Shown one piece after another: positions 46,742 through 54,463 of a DNA stretch of 64,000 nucleotides. Source of the stretch: Lachnospiraceae bacterium A2 (GTDB lineage: Bacteria > Bacillota > Clostridia > Lachnospirales > Lachnospiraceae); contig KE159636.1 of NCBI GenBank assembly GCA_000403315.2, positions 3,149,604-3,213,603 on the forward strand. The letters are read 5' to 3'. The position numbers were made by a program, and so were the translations under genes. The notes below the pieces were generated by a model. The model was not told the origin of the DNA. It made no database searches and saw only the letters and a program-made list of their open reading frames with translations. Position 1 is the stretch's first letter. Every line of letters starts with the position of its first letter.

Positions 46742-47592
46742 AAATAATATAAAAATACATCTTCCAAGTTAGGGGAAGCTTTTACTGCGTTTGTTTCGGG
46801 CGTGCTATCGCTTACAATCCTTACTGAAAAATTTTCGCCCTGCTGCTTCATATTACTGACATAATATTTGTTGCTAAGGCAGGCAGCCTCTTTGGCGTTT
46901 GTTGTCACTTCCCACACTTTACCATAGATACTCTGTTCTAATACGTCGGTAGTTCCTTGGGTAATCAAAGCGCCTTCTTTTAGAATAATAATCTCTTTTG
47001 CAATACACTCGACATCAGAAACGATATGGGTAGCCAGCAAAATCGTCCGTCCCTGTGCAAACTGTGAAATCAAATTGCGAAAGCGGATGCGTTCACTTGG
47101 GTCAAGTCCTGCTGTAGGCTCGTCTAAAATAAGGATTTTAGGGTCGCCTAACATTGCCTGGACAATGCCGGCTCTCTGCCGCATACCACCAGAAAGTGCG
47201 CCAATCTTTTTATCTTTCGCATCTAAAAGGTTGACAATGCCCAGAAGCTCCAAAGCCCGTTCTTTTCCTTGTTCCGCAGGGATTCCTTTTAACGCACACA
47301 TATATAACAGGAAATCCATTACCGTAAAATCCCGATAGAAGATAGGGTATTGCGGCATATATCCGATTTTTGATAAAAAGTCTTTGCCCATTTTTTTTGC
47401 ATCTTGACCGTCTATCAAAACAGTTCCATTATCGCTGTCCAAAATGCCGACAAATATATTTATCAGCGTTGTTTTTCCTGCACCGTTAGCCCCTAAAAGT
47501 CCATAGACACCCTCCGAGAGTTCAGTGGTAAAATTCTTTAAGGCATATTTACCTTTATACTGTTTTGAAATATTCTGAAATGATACTTTCAT
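46729..47592 (-). CDS. ABC transporter ATP-binding protein (module c)
   Basis: A 287-residue ATPase: Walker A GANGAGKT, Q-loop YMPQ, signature LSGGMRQR, Walker B KILILDEPTAGLD, H-loop ATHIVSD, and a 70-residue C-terminal extension. It resembles lantibiotic/bacitracin immunity ATPases. It follows the WD-like lipoprotein gene by 6 bases and precedes two permease genes. Confidence 0.92.
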   Translation of the reverse strand: MKVSFQNISKQYKGKYALKNFTTELSEGVYGLLGANGAGKTTLINIFVGILDSDNGTVLIDGQDAKKMGKDFLSKIGYMPQYPIFYRDFTVMDFLLYMCALKGIPAEQGKERALELLGIVNLLDAKDKKIGALSGGMRQRAGIVQAMLGDPKILILDEPTAGLDPSERIRFRNLISQFAQGRTILLATHIVSDVECIAKEIIILKEGALITQGTTDVLEQSIYGKVWEVTTNAKEAACLSNKYYVSNMKQQGENFSVRIVSDSTPETNAVKASPNLEDVFLYYFRGQ

Positions 47593-47598
47593 AGATAA

Positions 47599-48858
47599 TT
47601 ACCCCTTAAAGCCAAATGTTGTTATCAAGGTGCTTACTTCACTAATACCTCGCCCAAGCACAACGATACAGGCGCCTGATTCATCCAAAATTAAAATCTG
47701 CGGGACACGCTGGAAATAAGTACTGTTGTTATCCTTGACTGTTTCAGTATGGATAACCTTTCCCGATGCTGTATCATAAATATTTATTGTTACGCTGGCT
47801 TCTCCCAAAATGGAAGTAGCAACATATTTACCTTGCTCAGAGCAGAAAACCCCGTCTTTTCCTTCGCTGCTGCCTGAGAATGTAATCTTTTTTTCTGTGC
47901 TAGATGCAGTATCAAGCATTAGCAGCGTTCCATTATTTTTGTTAAAGCTCTGGGGCATGACAAGTAAGTTCCCGCCCTTTTGTACTTCTTCAACATCCAC
48001 TTCATAATCGGCTTTTTGGGTGATACTAAGATTTGCATTGTCTGTAGATACTGTTCCATAAACAGAGACTCCATCCCCGCCATTAGAGCTTATTCCCATG
48101 CCTACATAAGTTAAAGTTTTATCTCCCGTAAATGCAAGACTATCCATCGTTACAATCTCCATATTATTTGCCCTGCCATTTTCGGAATAGTTCAGAATGG
48201 CATGTACCTTTTGGGAAGAAGTATCATAGAGATAAAGTCCTTGTAATCCGCCGAAAGCGATTTGTTTTCCGTCCTGTGAAATGGCGACACTCGCCATTTG
48301 GAGGACAGAATCATCATTTACCAGTTCACGAAAGGAAATCGTATTCTCAACAACAAAATCCTTATTCAATAGGTATCCTTTTACTCCATTACTGCTTTGT
48401 GCCGTTGCAAATGAACCCGTGCTGCCGCTGTTATTTTCTTCGCCGACAATGAAATATCCGTCCGAATAAGGCTGCACACATAACTCATTCAAAAAAATAT
48501 CCGCACTTGCTATAGTCTCGCTTTTCCCAGTATCATAAAGATAGAGTTTATCGGCTGCAACAATAATCCGATTGCCATCAGCGTAATAACAGCCGCTGAC
48601 CTTTCCAGAGAAAGCCGAGCCATCCACTGTGCCAACATCCATAGTGTTTTTATCTGTATCACGATTCTGTGGGTTGGACTTATTATTGCCGCTGCTTTCG
48701 CTTCCTGTTTTTTCCGATGTGTTATCTTCTTCGGATTGTGGCGCATCTATGGAGATTCCGTTTTCAGAACTATTCACATTTTCCTGACTGTTACCACAAG
48801 CTGACAGATTAAGAACAAAAGCAAGTATAAGCATAATGCACATAAATTTCATTTTCAT
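47599..48858 (-). CDS. lipoprotein with beta-propeller-like domain
   Basis: A 419-residue lipoprotein: signal peptide MKMKFMCIMLILAFVLNLSAC with lipobox LSAC (Cys21), a Ser/Asn/Glu-rich linker of about 60 residues, then repeats with the pattern of WD/YVTN propellers (VAISQDGKQIAFGGLQGLYL; YDTSSQKVHA; GKYVATSILGEASV). It has no catalytic motif. It probably binds or senses a ligand outside the cell for the transporter encoded just downstream. Confidence 0.82.
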   Translation of the reverse strand: MKMKFMCIMLILAFVLNLSACGNSQENVNSSENGISIDAPQSEEDNTSEKTGSESSGNNKSNPQNRDTDKNTMDVGTVDGSAFSGKVSGCYYADGNRIIVAADKLYLYDTGKSETIASADIFLNELCVQPYSDGYFIVGEENNSGSTGSFATAQSSNGVKGYLLNKDFVVENTISFRELVNDDSVLQMASVAISQDGKQIAFGGLQGLYLYDTSSQKVHAILNYSENGRANNMEIVTMDSLAFTGDKTLTYVGMGISSNGGDGVSVYGTVSTDNANLSITQKADYEVDVEEVQKGGNLLVMPQSFNKNNGTLLMLDTASSTEKKITFSGSSEGKDGVFCSEQGKYVATSILGEASVTINIYDTASGKVIHTETVKDNNSTYFQRVPQILILDESGACIVVLGRGISEVSTLITTFGFKG

Positions 48859-48861
48859 TTT

Positions 48862-49899
48862 TCAGTCCTCCTTATAAAGCAAAATTGAGCCTGTCTTATT
48901 TGTAGAACAATCATTGCCTGCTGCAACAGCTACCGCATAGAAAGTATTGAAGTCATCTAATTTAGAGGTGTCTATGATGGCTTCAATTATCCACACATTT
49001 CCTTTGCTTAATGTTGCATCGTATGAAATCACTGTATCAAACGATATAGGCTTATGATTTAAGAAAAATGATATGCCATACCTTGTACCCGGCGTTCCGC
49101 AAATCGTGTAACGTACTGTAAGCGTGTCTTTATTGGTAAGATTGATATTGTCATACACTAATTCGCCATCATAGGAAATAGTCGAATAAACGCCGCTATC
49201 CAATGTATCCATAGTAATTCCATCCCAACCGTTTTTCACAAGCTCATTCTCAATAAAGGAGGAAGTGATTTTTTCTTCTGCAACGCTGACATCACGAAAA
49301 ATATTTTCCTTTTCTCCATAAAAGATATCGCTGTCTGGAGCATCCTCATTAAAATGCAGTTTCAGCACTCTTTCAAGGTGTTGGTGATACCAGCCATAAC
49401 TTGATGTTTCTTTCATATCGGGTTGGAAAGCGGGATTGGTAATGCTCATGATTGTAATATTTAGGGTATCACCTTTTTTTCCCGTGTTCGGTGTAAACAC
49501 AAACGGAAATTTTTCTTCGTGTTTTTCTGATGTTTGGAAACAATGGAGATACTCATATTCCGCCCTCGTATCATTCACCTTGTATGCCTGTGGCTTTCCG
49601 TCCAAAAAGAGCAGGAAGCCTATGTTATCCAATTTTCCCTCTGATACAAACTGATAGTCCAAGGTAAATTCTCCGCCGTTATACTCATACGGTAAAACAC
49701 TCTGGTCATCCGCTCTGGTGGGACTCGCTTCCTCGTGGCTGAGAAAACCTAAAGAGCCATCTTCCTCTGATTTTGTGAATGGATTTTCTTCCGTGTTTTG
49801 CGGGGGAGCTTTTCCGTCCTCTATGTTATAATTTCCGCAAGCTGTCGTAGTGAATAGCAAGCCGCAAATCATAACTAATGATAATATTCGTTTTCGCAT
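48862..49899 (-). CDS. lipoprotein, first gene of the ABC operon of module c
   Basis: A 345-residue lipoprotein: MRKRILSLVMICGLLFTTTA then Cys21 in a TTAC lipobox. The mature part is beta-rich and acidic, with two internal similar-looking segments (GGEFTLDYQFVSEGKLDNIG and DGELVYDNINLTNKDTL with FFLNHKPISF versus LFLDGKPQAY). This suggests a duplicated Ig-like domain. AGGAGG precedes the ATG, and a TTGAC direct repeat lies 50 bases upstream. Function unknown; immunity or peptide capture fits the context. Confidence 0.8.
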   Translation of the reverse strand: MRKRILSLVMICGLLFTTTACGNYNIEDGKAPPQNTEENPFTKSEEDGSLGFLSHEEASPTRADDQSVLPYEYNGGEFTLDYQFVSEGKLDNIGFLLFLDGKPQAYKVNDTRAEYEYLHCFQTSEKHEEKFPFVFTPNTGKKGDTLNITIMSITNPAFQPDMKETSSYGWYHQHLERVLKLHFNEDAPDSDIFYGEKENIFRDVSVAEEKITSSFIENELVKNGWDGITMDTLDSGVYSTISYDGELVYDNINLTNKDTLTVRYTICGTPGTRYGISFFLNHKPISFDTVISYDATLSKGNVWIIEAIIDTSKLDDFNTFYAVAVAAGNDCSTNKTGSILLYKED

Positions 49900-49948
49900 T
49901 GTTTATCCTCCTGTCATGTTTGATGTATTTCAATTATAAAAGCCAAAT

Positions 49949-49964
49949 GTCAAAATGTGGTCAA
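49949..49964 (-). promoter_or_regulatory. direct-repeat operator before the lipoprotein/ABC operon
   Basis: On the minus strand TTGAC-CACATT-TTGAC, period 11 bp, 50 bases before the lipoprotein ATG. A TATAAT-like sequence follows 10 bases after the second repeat. It matches the element at 43404-43419 in sequence and spacing. Confidence 0.6.
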
Positions 49965-49980
49965 GGAATAGAAAATTACA

Positions 49981-50040
49981 GAACAAAGTGGACAAGCCCA
50001 CTTCTGCTCCCCCACCCCTCACTCATGAGGGGCTTGGGCA
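49981..50040. repeat. hairpin repeat, copy 2
   Basis: GAACAAAGTGGACAAGCCCA, then CCCCTCACTCATGAGGGG. This is the same start and stem layout as 24773-24834, with sequence changes. The inner stem is CCCCTCA/TGAGGGG. Confidence 0.6.
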
Positions 50041-50106
50041 CTTTGCTGCGCCGAGCACAATTGCGAAGCAATATTTTACCTCTTGTGCGAGTGCGCATAT
50101 TGTTTT

Positions 50107-50168
50107 TATCTTATAGGAAATCCATATACTTTAGCACTTCACAGTAACACGGTATTTCCTATAAGATA
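50107..50168. repeat. 15-bp inverted repeat with 32-base loop
   Basis: TATCTTATAGGAAAT (50107-50121) and ATTTCCTATAAGATA (50154-50168) are perfect complements. There is no T-run. It sits after the terminator of the peptide gene and could be a mobile-element end pair or a processing stem. Confidence 0.65.
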
Positions 50169-50210
50169 AGAAAAACCAACAAACTGTGATTTCTCACAAG
50201 CCTGCTGGTT
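50166..50210 (-). terminator. strong Rho-independent terminator after the 20-residue peptide gene
   Basis: On the minus strand AACCAGCAGGCTTGTGA, a GAAA tetraloop and TCACAGTTTGTTGGTT pair over 16 positions (three G-U, one bulge), followed by TTTTTC. It ends a transcript that covers only the peptide gene, or the kinase plus peptide. Confidence 0.82.
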
Positions 50211-50269
50211 CTGCGTCTTATGTGTCTTACTCTTTATGTATTTATGTTGCTCGGTAAACGGGAATTTAT

Positions 50270-50332
50270 CTATTTTGCAACAAATTTATAAACCGCATAA
50301 ATTACCCAATTCATTATTTTTTTCTTATCCAT
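50270..50332 (-). CDS. 20-residue cationic amphipathic peptide
   Basis: The minus strand has GGAGG, 7 bases, then ATG and 20 codons: MDKKKIMNWVIYAVYKFVAK, stop TAG. It has five lysines and a hydrophobic, aromatic core. A strong terminator follows 60 bases after the stop. The size, charge, clear ribosome-binding site and own terminator fit a leaderless bacteriocin-like, signal or toxin-type peptide. It lies between a two-component system and a lipoprotein/ABC operon, which could be its sensor and its immunity/export system. There is no similarity that I can name, so function is inference. Confidence 0.6.
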   Translation of the reverse strand: MDKKKIMNWVIYAVYKFVAK

Positions 50333-50398
50333 TTTAATTCCTCCAAAATAAACCTTGATTTGCCTCTTTGTCAATCACTTTTTACTCTAAATAAAATA

Positions 50399-51682
50399 TC
50401 ACCCCACTTTGTTGACTGCAAGTTTAATTGTTACAGAAGCTCCACTCGGTGTAACATTTGAAAGTTCTAAACATCCGCCGTGTTTCTGGCTAAGGACACG
50501 GCTTGTAGCCAATCCCAATCCCATATGTTCACCCGTTTCATCCTCAGAATAAAGAAAGGTATTCTTTTTGCGGAGCATTGCCTTTGAAAATCCTTTGCCG
50601 TCGTCTGTAATGGATATAGTAAGTACATCATCAATAAATGTGTATAGGAAACTCACTTTGCTATTAGCATATCGAATGGCATTAGAAAAGATATTCTCAA
50701 CAATACGGTAAAATATTTGCTCATCTAATTTTACTTGACATTCGGATACGGTAGAATGATATTCAATCTCCAGGCTATGCTGTCCTGCAATAAGTGAAAG
50801 GCTTTCTGTAGCATTTTTCAAAAAATCTGGCAACTGAACGACAGAATACTTTGTTTCGGTTTCTTCAATGGTATTCAAATCACGAATATAGTCTGTATAA
50901 CGCTCAAGCCGTTTTGAGGTTATCGCAAGGTTGGATAGTGTATGCTGCAATTTCTCATCATTCAGACTTCCATTTGTAAAGCATTGCTGCATATATTCGA
51001 CATAGCCCTCTATAATCGCAATCGGATTTCTGATGTCATGTGCCACTGATGCCTGTAAAATTTTCCGCTGCTCAATCATATTCCATAGCTGTCGGTTGTT
51101 ATCATACAAAACTTGCCGCATTTCTTCAAAAGCTGTGCAGAGCCTGCCTAATTCATCGTTACTGTTATAAGCAACCATAAAATCAAGGTCTTGCCCCTTA
51201 ATATGCTTTGTTGCATCTGCAAGAACCTGAATTGGCGGCGATAGCTTTTTCCTATAAAACCACCATGCACATAACATGATTCCTATAACTGAATAGATAA
51301 AAGGAAGCCCTACCATAGAAATGCTTATTGCTCTATATCGTAACTGTTGTTTCGGGCGAAGTGCGGAGAAGCTGGATTCTATTCTCTCTATTGTAAATTC
51401 TGTATCCCCTAACTTTTCTTCTTCCGCTTTATCGAGGGCAAGTATAGACATTTTAGAAGGTTTATCAAGTATCAATCTTTGCTTTGCCTCAGATACTGTC
51501 CCGTCTGCCATAATAGTCTGTGTATGCAGCCAAATTTCCTGTGAGTCGGGGAGGATATTCTTCTGCATACGATAACAGATATAAATTGTCAAAGCAGAGG
51601 ATGTAAAAACAATTATCATTGTAATGGCAACCGTCCAGATAAATGCACTTTTAATAGATTTTACTTTCTTCATTTTTTCCAT
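50399..51682 (-). CDS. sensor histidine kinase (module c)
   Basis: A 427-residue kinase: helix 1 (residues about 12-33), an outside region of about 80 residues, helix 2 (about 118-140), HAMP, H-box ASVAHDIRNPIAIIEGY, N-box NIFSNAIRYA, and G-boxes DDGKGFS and HMGLGLATSR. It overlaps the regulator gene by 13 bases. It senses a surface signal and should act on the regulator encoded upstream. Confidence 0.92.
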   Translation of the reverse strand: MEKMKKVKSIKSAFIWTVAITMIIVFTSSALTIYICYRMQKNILPDSQEIWLHTQTIMADGTVSEAKQRLILDKPSKMSILALDKAEEEKLGDTEFTIERIESSFSALRPKQQLRYRAISISMVGLPFIYSVIGIMLCAWWFYRKKLSPPIQVLADATKHIKGQDLDFMVAYNSNDELGRLCTAFEEMRQVLYDNNRQLWNMIEQRKILQASVAHDIRNPIAIIEGYVEYMQQCFTNGSLNDEKLQHTLSNLAITSKRLERYTDYIRDLNTIEETETKYSVVQLPDFLKNATESLSLIAGQHSLEIEYHSTVSECQVKLDEQIFYRIVENIFSNAIRYANSKVSFLYTFIDDVLTISITDDGKGFSKAMLRKKNTFLYSEDETGEHMGLGLATSRVLSQKHGGCLELSNVTPSGASVTIKLAVNKVG

Positions 51683-52344
51683 CTATATCCCATCCCCCAA
51701 ACTGTTTCTATATATTCCTTGCCCGTAGCTTCAGTCAGTTTATTTCTGATTTTTCGGATATGCTCTTTAATAACATTGCTGTCGCCCTCAGCATTAAAGC
51801 CCCATACGGCTTCGTATATCCGTTCTTTATCAAATATCTGGTTAGCGTTACTCATCAGAAACTCGACAATATCAAATTCACGATTTGATAAGTTCAGCGA
51901 CCTTTCTCCATAAAAAATTTTGCGTTCAGCAAGATTTACAATTAAGCCTTGTGAAGATACGATTTTAGGAGTACACTTGCTTCTCTCGTCCCTCCGCAGG
52001 TGAGCCGCCACCCTTGCGGTCAATTCTTTTAAACTAAAAGGCTTGGTTATGTAGTCATCGCCGCCGACCTGCAAACCGTTTACCTTGTCCTGTTCTGTAA
52101 TCCGAGCTGTCAAAAACAAAATAGGGCAGGTGACATTATTACGGATAATCTTGCATAGCTCCAATCCGTCCATTTCGGGCATGTTGATGTCAAGCAAAAT
52201 TAAATCTGGATATGTATTCAGCATTGATATTGCCTGCTCTGCATCTTCCGCTACAAAAGTCTCATATCCACAATCCTGCAAGTGGCTTGATAATAATTCA
52301 GTCAGCATTTTTTCATCATCAACAATGAGTATCTTATATGCCAT
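51670..52344 (-). CDS. OmpR/PhoB-family response regulator (module c)
   Basis: A 224-residue regulator: receiver domain (DDEK, phospho-Asp in LILLDINMPEMDG, Lys in YITKPFS) and winged-helix domain (SNVIKEHIRKIRNKL; ETVWGMGYRW). AGGAGG lies before the ATG. The TTGAC direct repeats at 49949 and 43404 are plausible targets. Confidence 0.93.
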   Translation of the reverse strand: MAYKILIVDDEKMLTELLSSHLQDCGYETFVAEDAEQAISMLNTYPDLILLDINMPEMDGLELCKIIRNNVTCPILFLTARITEQDKVNGLQVGGDDYITKPFSLKELTARVAAHLRRDERSKCTPKIVSSQGLIVNLAERKIFYGERSLNLSNREFDIVEFLMSNANQIFDKERIYEAVWGFNAEGDSNVIKEHIRKIRNKLTEATGKEYIETVWGMGYRWKK

Positions 52345-52705
52345 AGCAAAAACCTCCTAATCTAAAATATTTTGCGCCCTCAATCTGATTTTTTTAGATA
52401 TCCGCCGTACCCACCGAAGTGATACGTTCTATTTTTTCGCTTTCCTGTGCTGCCATATATTCAAACATATCTGACTACCCAACGTACCATAATATTATAT
52501 CAATCAAAACGAACTATAACAAGTCTGCAACTGTAAATGTTCACTACAACATGATATCCCATGAACTTTGACAAGAAAAATAATTTTACGCAGTCAATTG
52601 GATGCTTTAATCCGCCGCCTCGGTGTCTCCTGCCCCCATACACTGACCGATGTAGGACGGATTTTGCGGACATTCAAAATAAAAAGAATGTGGCGGTAAC
52701 AGACA
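52345..52705. other. intergenic stretch with coding relics only
   Basis: There is no intact gene. A short minus-strand relic near 52398-52463 encodes MAAQESEKIERITSV-like sequence after MFEY, and a plus-strand stretch near 52590-52700 reads LDALIRRLGVSCPHTLTDVG, neither placed in a family. This appears to be debris around the tnpV remnant. Confidence 0.4.
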
Positions 52706-52822
52706 ATGGCAAAGACGATTTTTGAGGAATTGGGCGGCAAATACGAGCGGCAAGGAGATTACTTAATACCGTGCTTAACTGTACCTGCCGAAGAAGAACA
52801 ACCGATAGGCACATGGGGGTGA
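52706..52822 (+). pseudogene. tnpV transposon protein, N-terminal remnant
   Basis: It opens MAKTIFEELGGKYERQGDYL and goes on IPCLTVPAEEEQPIGTWG, then a stop. This matches the first third of TnpV proteins carried by clostridial mobilisable transposons (about 120 residues when complete). A GAGCGAGTGCCAGTGGCACTC palindrome follows directly. The 140 bases from here to the AraC gene hold nothing else except its likely promoter. Confidence 0.7.
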
Positions 52823-52967
52823 GCGAGTGCCAGTGGCACTCAAGCAGCGAACCGACCGAGGCGGCAGGATTATATTCTGTCGCTTTTCTGGTTTCTAATT
52901 AGGGCAATTTCTATTAAGATAATTTTAAAAAGTTATGTTATATTAAATGAGGAAAGGGGTGTCATAT

Positions 52968-53384
52968 ATGAACAATAATACAATTGTAGAAAAAATAGTA
53001 GACTATATAGAAACGCACATTAACGAGGATTTGTCGCTTGATAAAATAGCAAATGCATTAAATTATTCAAAATTCTATATAGCCAGAATTTTTACTGAAG
53101 AAACAAAATGTACGGTTTATAAATACATACAGGGACGTAGGCTGACTTTGGCTGCTCAAAAACTTGTAGAAACAGAGCAGCCCATTGTTGAAATTGCTTA
53201 TGAAGCACATTATGATTCACAGCAAGCTTTCACATTAGCTTTTAAACAGTTATATGAATGTACGCCTAATATTTATCGAAAAAACGGTGTGTTCTATCCT
53301 AAACAATCGAAGATATGCATGATGAGTTCGTTTGATGGATGCTCATTTATATATTATTTAGCAGGGGGTAAATTGGCAGCATGA
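52968..53384 (+). CDS. AraC-family transcription regulator, stand-alone DNA-binding domain
   Basis: A protein of 138 residues from the ATG at 52968, preceded by AGGAAAGGGG; the frame also has an ATG at 52947. It has two helix-turn-helix units of the AraC type ([20 protein letters not shown] and [20 protein letters not shown]) and no ligand domain, like MarA/SoxS-size regulators. The C-terminal 30 residues ([20 protein letters not shown]) are extra. The stop overlaps the clpP start (ATGAG), so the pair is coupled. Confidence 0.85.
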   Translation: MNNNTIVEKIVDYIETHINEDLSLDKIANALNYSKFYIARIFTEETKCTVYKYIQGRRLTLAAQKLVETEQPIVEIAYEAHYDSQQAFTLAFKQLYECTPNIYRKNGVFYPKQSKICMMSSFDGCSFIYYLAGGKLAA

Positions 53385-53971
53385 GTACAATTCCGTATGT
53401 TATTGAACAGACAAGTCGAGGAGAACGAAGTTATGATATTTTTTCAAGACTATTGTCCGACAGAATTGTTTTTTTAGGAGAAGAAATAAGTGATGTTTCA
53501 GCAAGTTTGATTATTGCACAAATGCTATTTTTAGAATCACAAGACCCAGGAAAAGACATTCAGTTATATATAAATAGTCCAGGCGGTTCTGTTTCGGCGG
53601 GATTTGCTATTTATGACACAATGCAATATATCAAATGCGATGTTTCAACAATATGTATAGGTCTTGCTGCAAGTTTTGGAGCCTTTTTATTGGCAGGAGG
53701 CACAAAAGGAAAACGTCTTGCTTTGCCTAATGCAGAAATTATGATACATCAGCCTGCTATTCATGGAAATGGGATTCAAGGGCAGGCAACCGATATAAAA
53801 ATTACATCTGACCACATACAAAAAAGCAAAAAGCGATTAAATACCATTTTATCAGAAAATACAGGTAAAAGTATTGATGAGATTGCTATTGCAACGGAAC
53901 GTGATAATTATATGACGGCAATAGAAGCAATGGATTTTGGCTTGATTGATAAAATTATAGATAAGCGTTGA
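53381..53971 (+). CDS. ClpP-family serine protease, accessory paralogue
   Basis: A 196-residue ClpP subunit with a complete triad: Ser98 (GLAASFGAF), His123 (MIHQPAI) and Asp175 (ERDNYM). The SPGGSV motif that forms the oxyanion loop is intact. ClpP forms a barrel that degrades proteins fed by Clp ATPases. It stands away from clpX or tig, directly behind an AraC regulator, so it is likely a second ClpP made under special conditions, not the housekeeping one. Low GC relative to the rnf region suggests transfer. Confidence 0.9.
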   Translation: MSTIPYVIEQTSRGERSYDIFSRLLSDRIVFLGEEISDVSASLIIAQMLFLESQDPGKDIQLYINSPGGSVSAGFAIYDTMQYIKCDVSTICIGLAASFGAFLLAGGTKGKRLALPNAEIMIHQPAIHGNGIQGQATDIKITSDHIQKSKKRLNTILSENTGKSIDEIAIATERDNYMTAIEAMDFGLIDKIIDKR

Positions 53972-54069
53972 TTTTTTATCATGAAAGCATTTTGTTCTAA
54001 ATCAAAATCAGTATTATTACAAAGGAGAAAATATAAAGCCGATGAACATATGATATCTATTCCATAAAT

Positions 54070-54162
54070 TTATCGGCTCTGCGTCTATGCGTCCGGCTCT
54101 TTGATAATTGAGATATTCCATCTCTCTGCATTAATTAGGGTTTCCTGCCTGCACTTCGGGCA
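54070..54162 (-). pseudogene. cysteine-rich KTR-domain protein tail, copy B
   Basis: The minus strand reads CPKCRQETLINAERWNISII then KEPDA, TAG, TQSR, stop. It is the same C-terminal module as at 42259-42354. Its 5' side is joined to the end of the ilvN remnant near 54160, so it is a deletion or insertion junction left by a conjugative element. Confidence 0.68.
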
Positions 54163-54413
54163 AGCAGGATGATTAAATCATCATTCTTGTTCTCTGTCTG
54201 CGTACATTCCAGAAGAACCGTTGAACCATCGTAATCAATGACTGTAATTCCAAATACTTTTGAAATACGAAATAATTCCGATATATCTGCATCCGAACAA
54301 TGATTAACGTTAACAACTAAAATTTCCTTCATGTGGAGCGGCGTATCGGTATAATCTACCACTTTAATCACTTCAACGCTCCTGCTTAACTATTTTTTTA
54401 TCTGTTCAAAAGT
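54163..54413 (-). pseudogene. ilvN: acetolactate synthase small subunit (ilvN) remnant
   Basis: The minus strand reads DRTFEQIKK, then a TAG in place of Gln, then LSRSVEVIKVVDYTDTPLHM, VFGITVIDYDGSTVLLECTQ and DDLIILLARS. This is the middle and most of the C-terminal domain of IlvN. The N-terminal ACT domain is gone and the extreme C-terminus is replaced by the KTR tail. Confidence 0.75.
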
Positions 54414-54463
54414 CCTGTCATGCACCTTATGTTGGCTTGTGCAAGCACAACCCACCGCAAGGC

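Noticed and set aside
50107..50168. 15-bp inverted repeat as a terminator of the peptide gene
   Set aside because: There is no T-run, and a much better terminator lies directly before it at 50166-50210.
50346..50374. TTGACA-N17-TTATTT as promoter of the 20-residue peptide
   Set aside because: Transcription would start inside the ribosome-binding site, so this pairing is unlikely despite the perfect -35.
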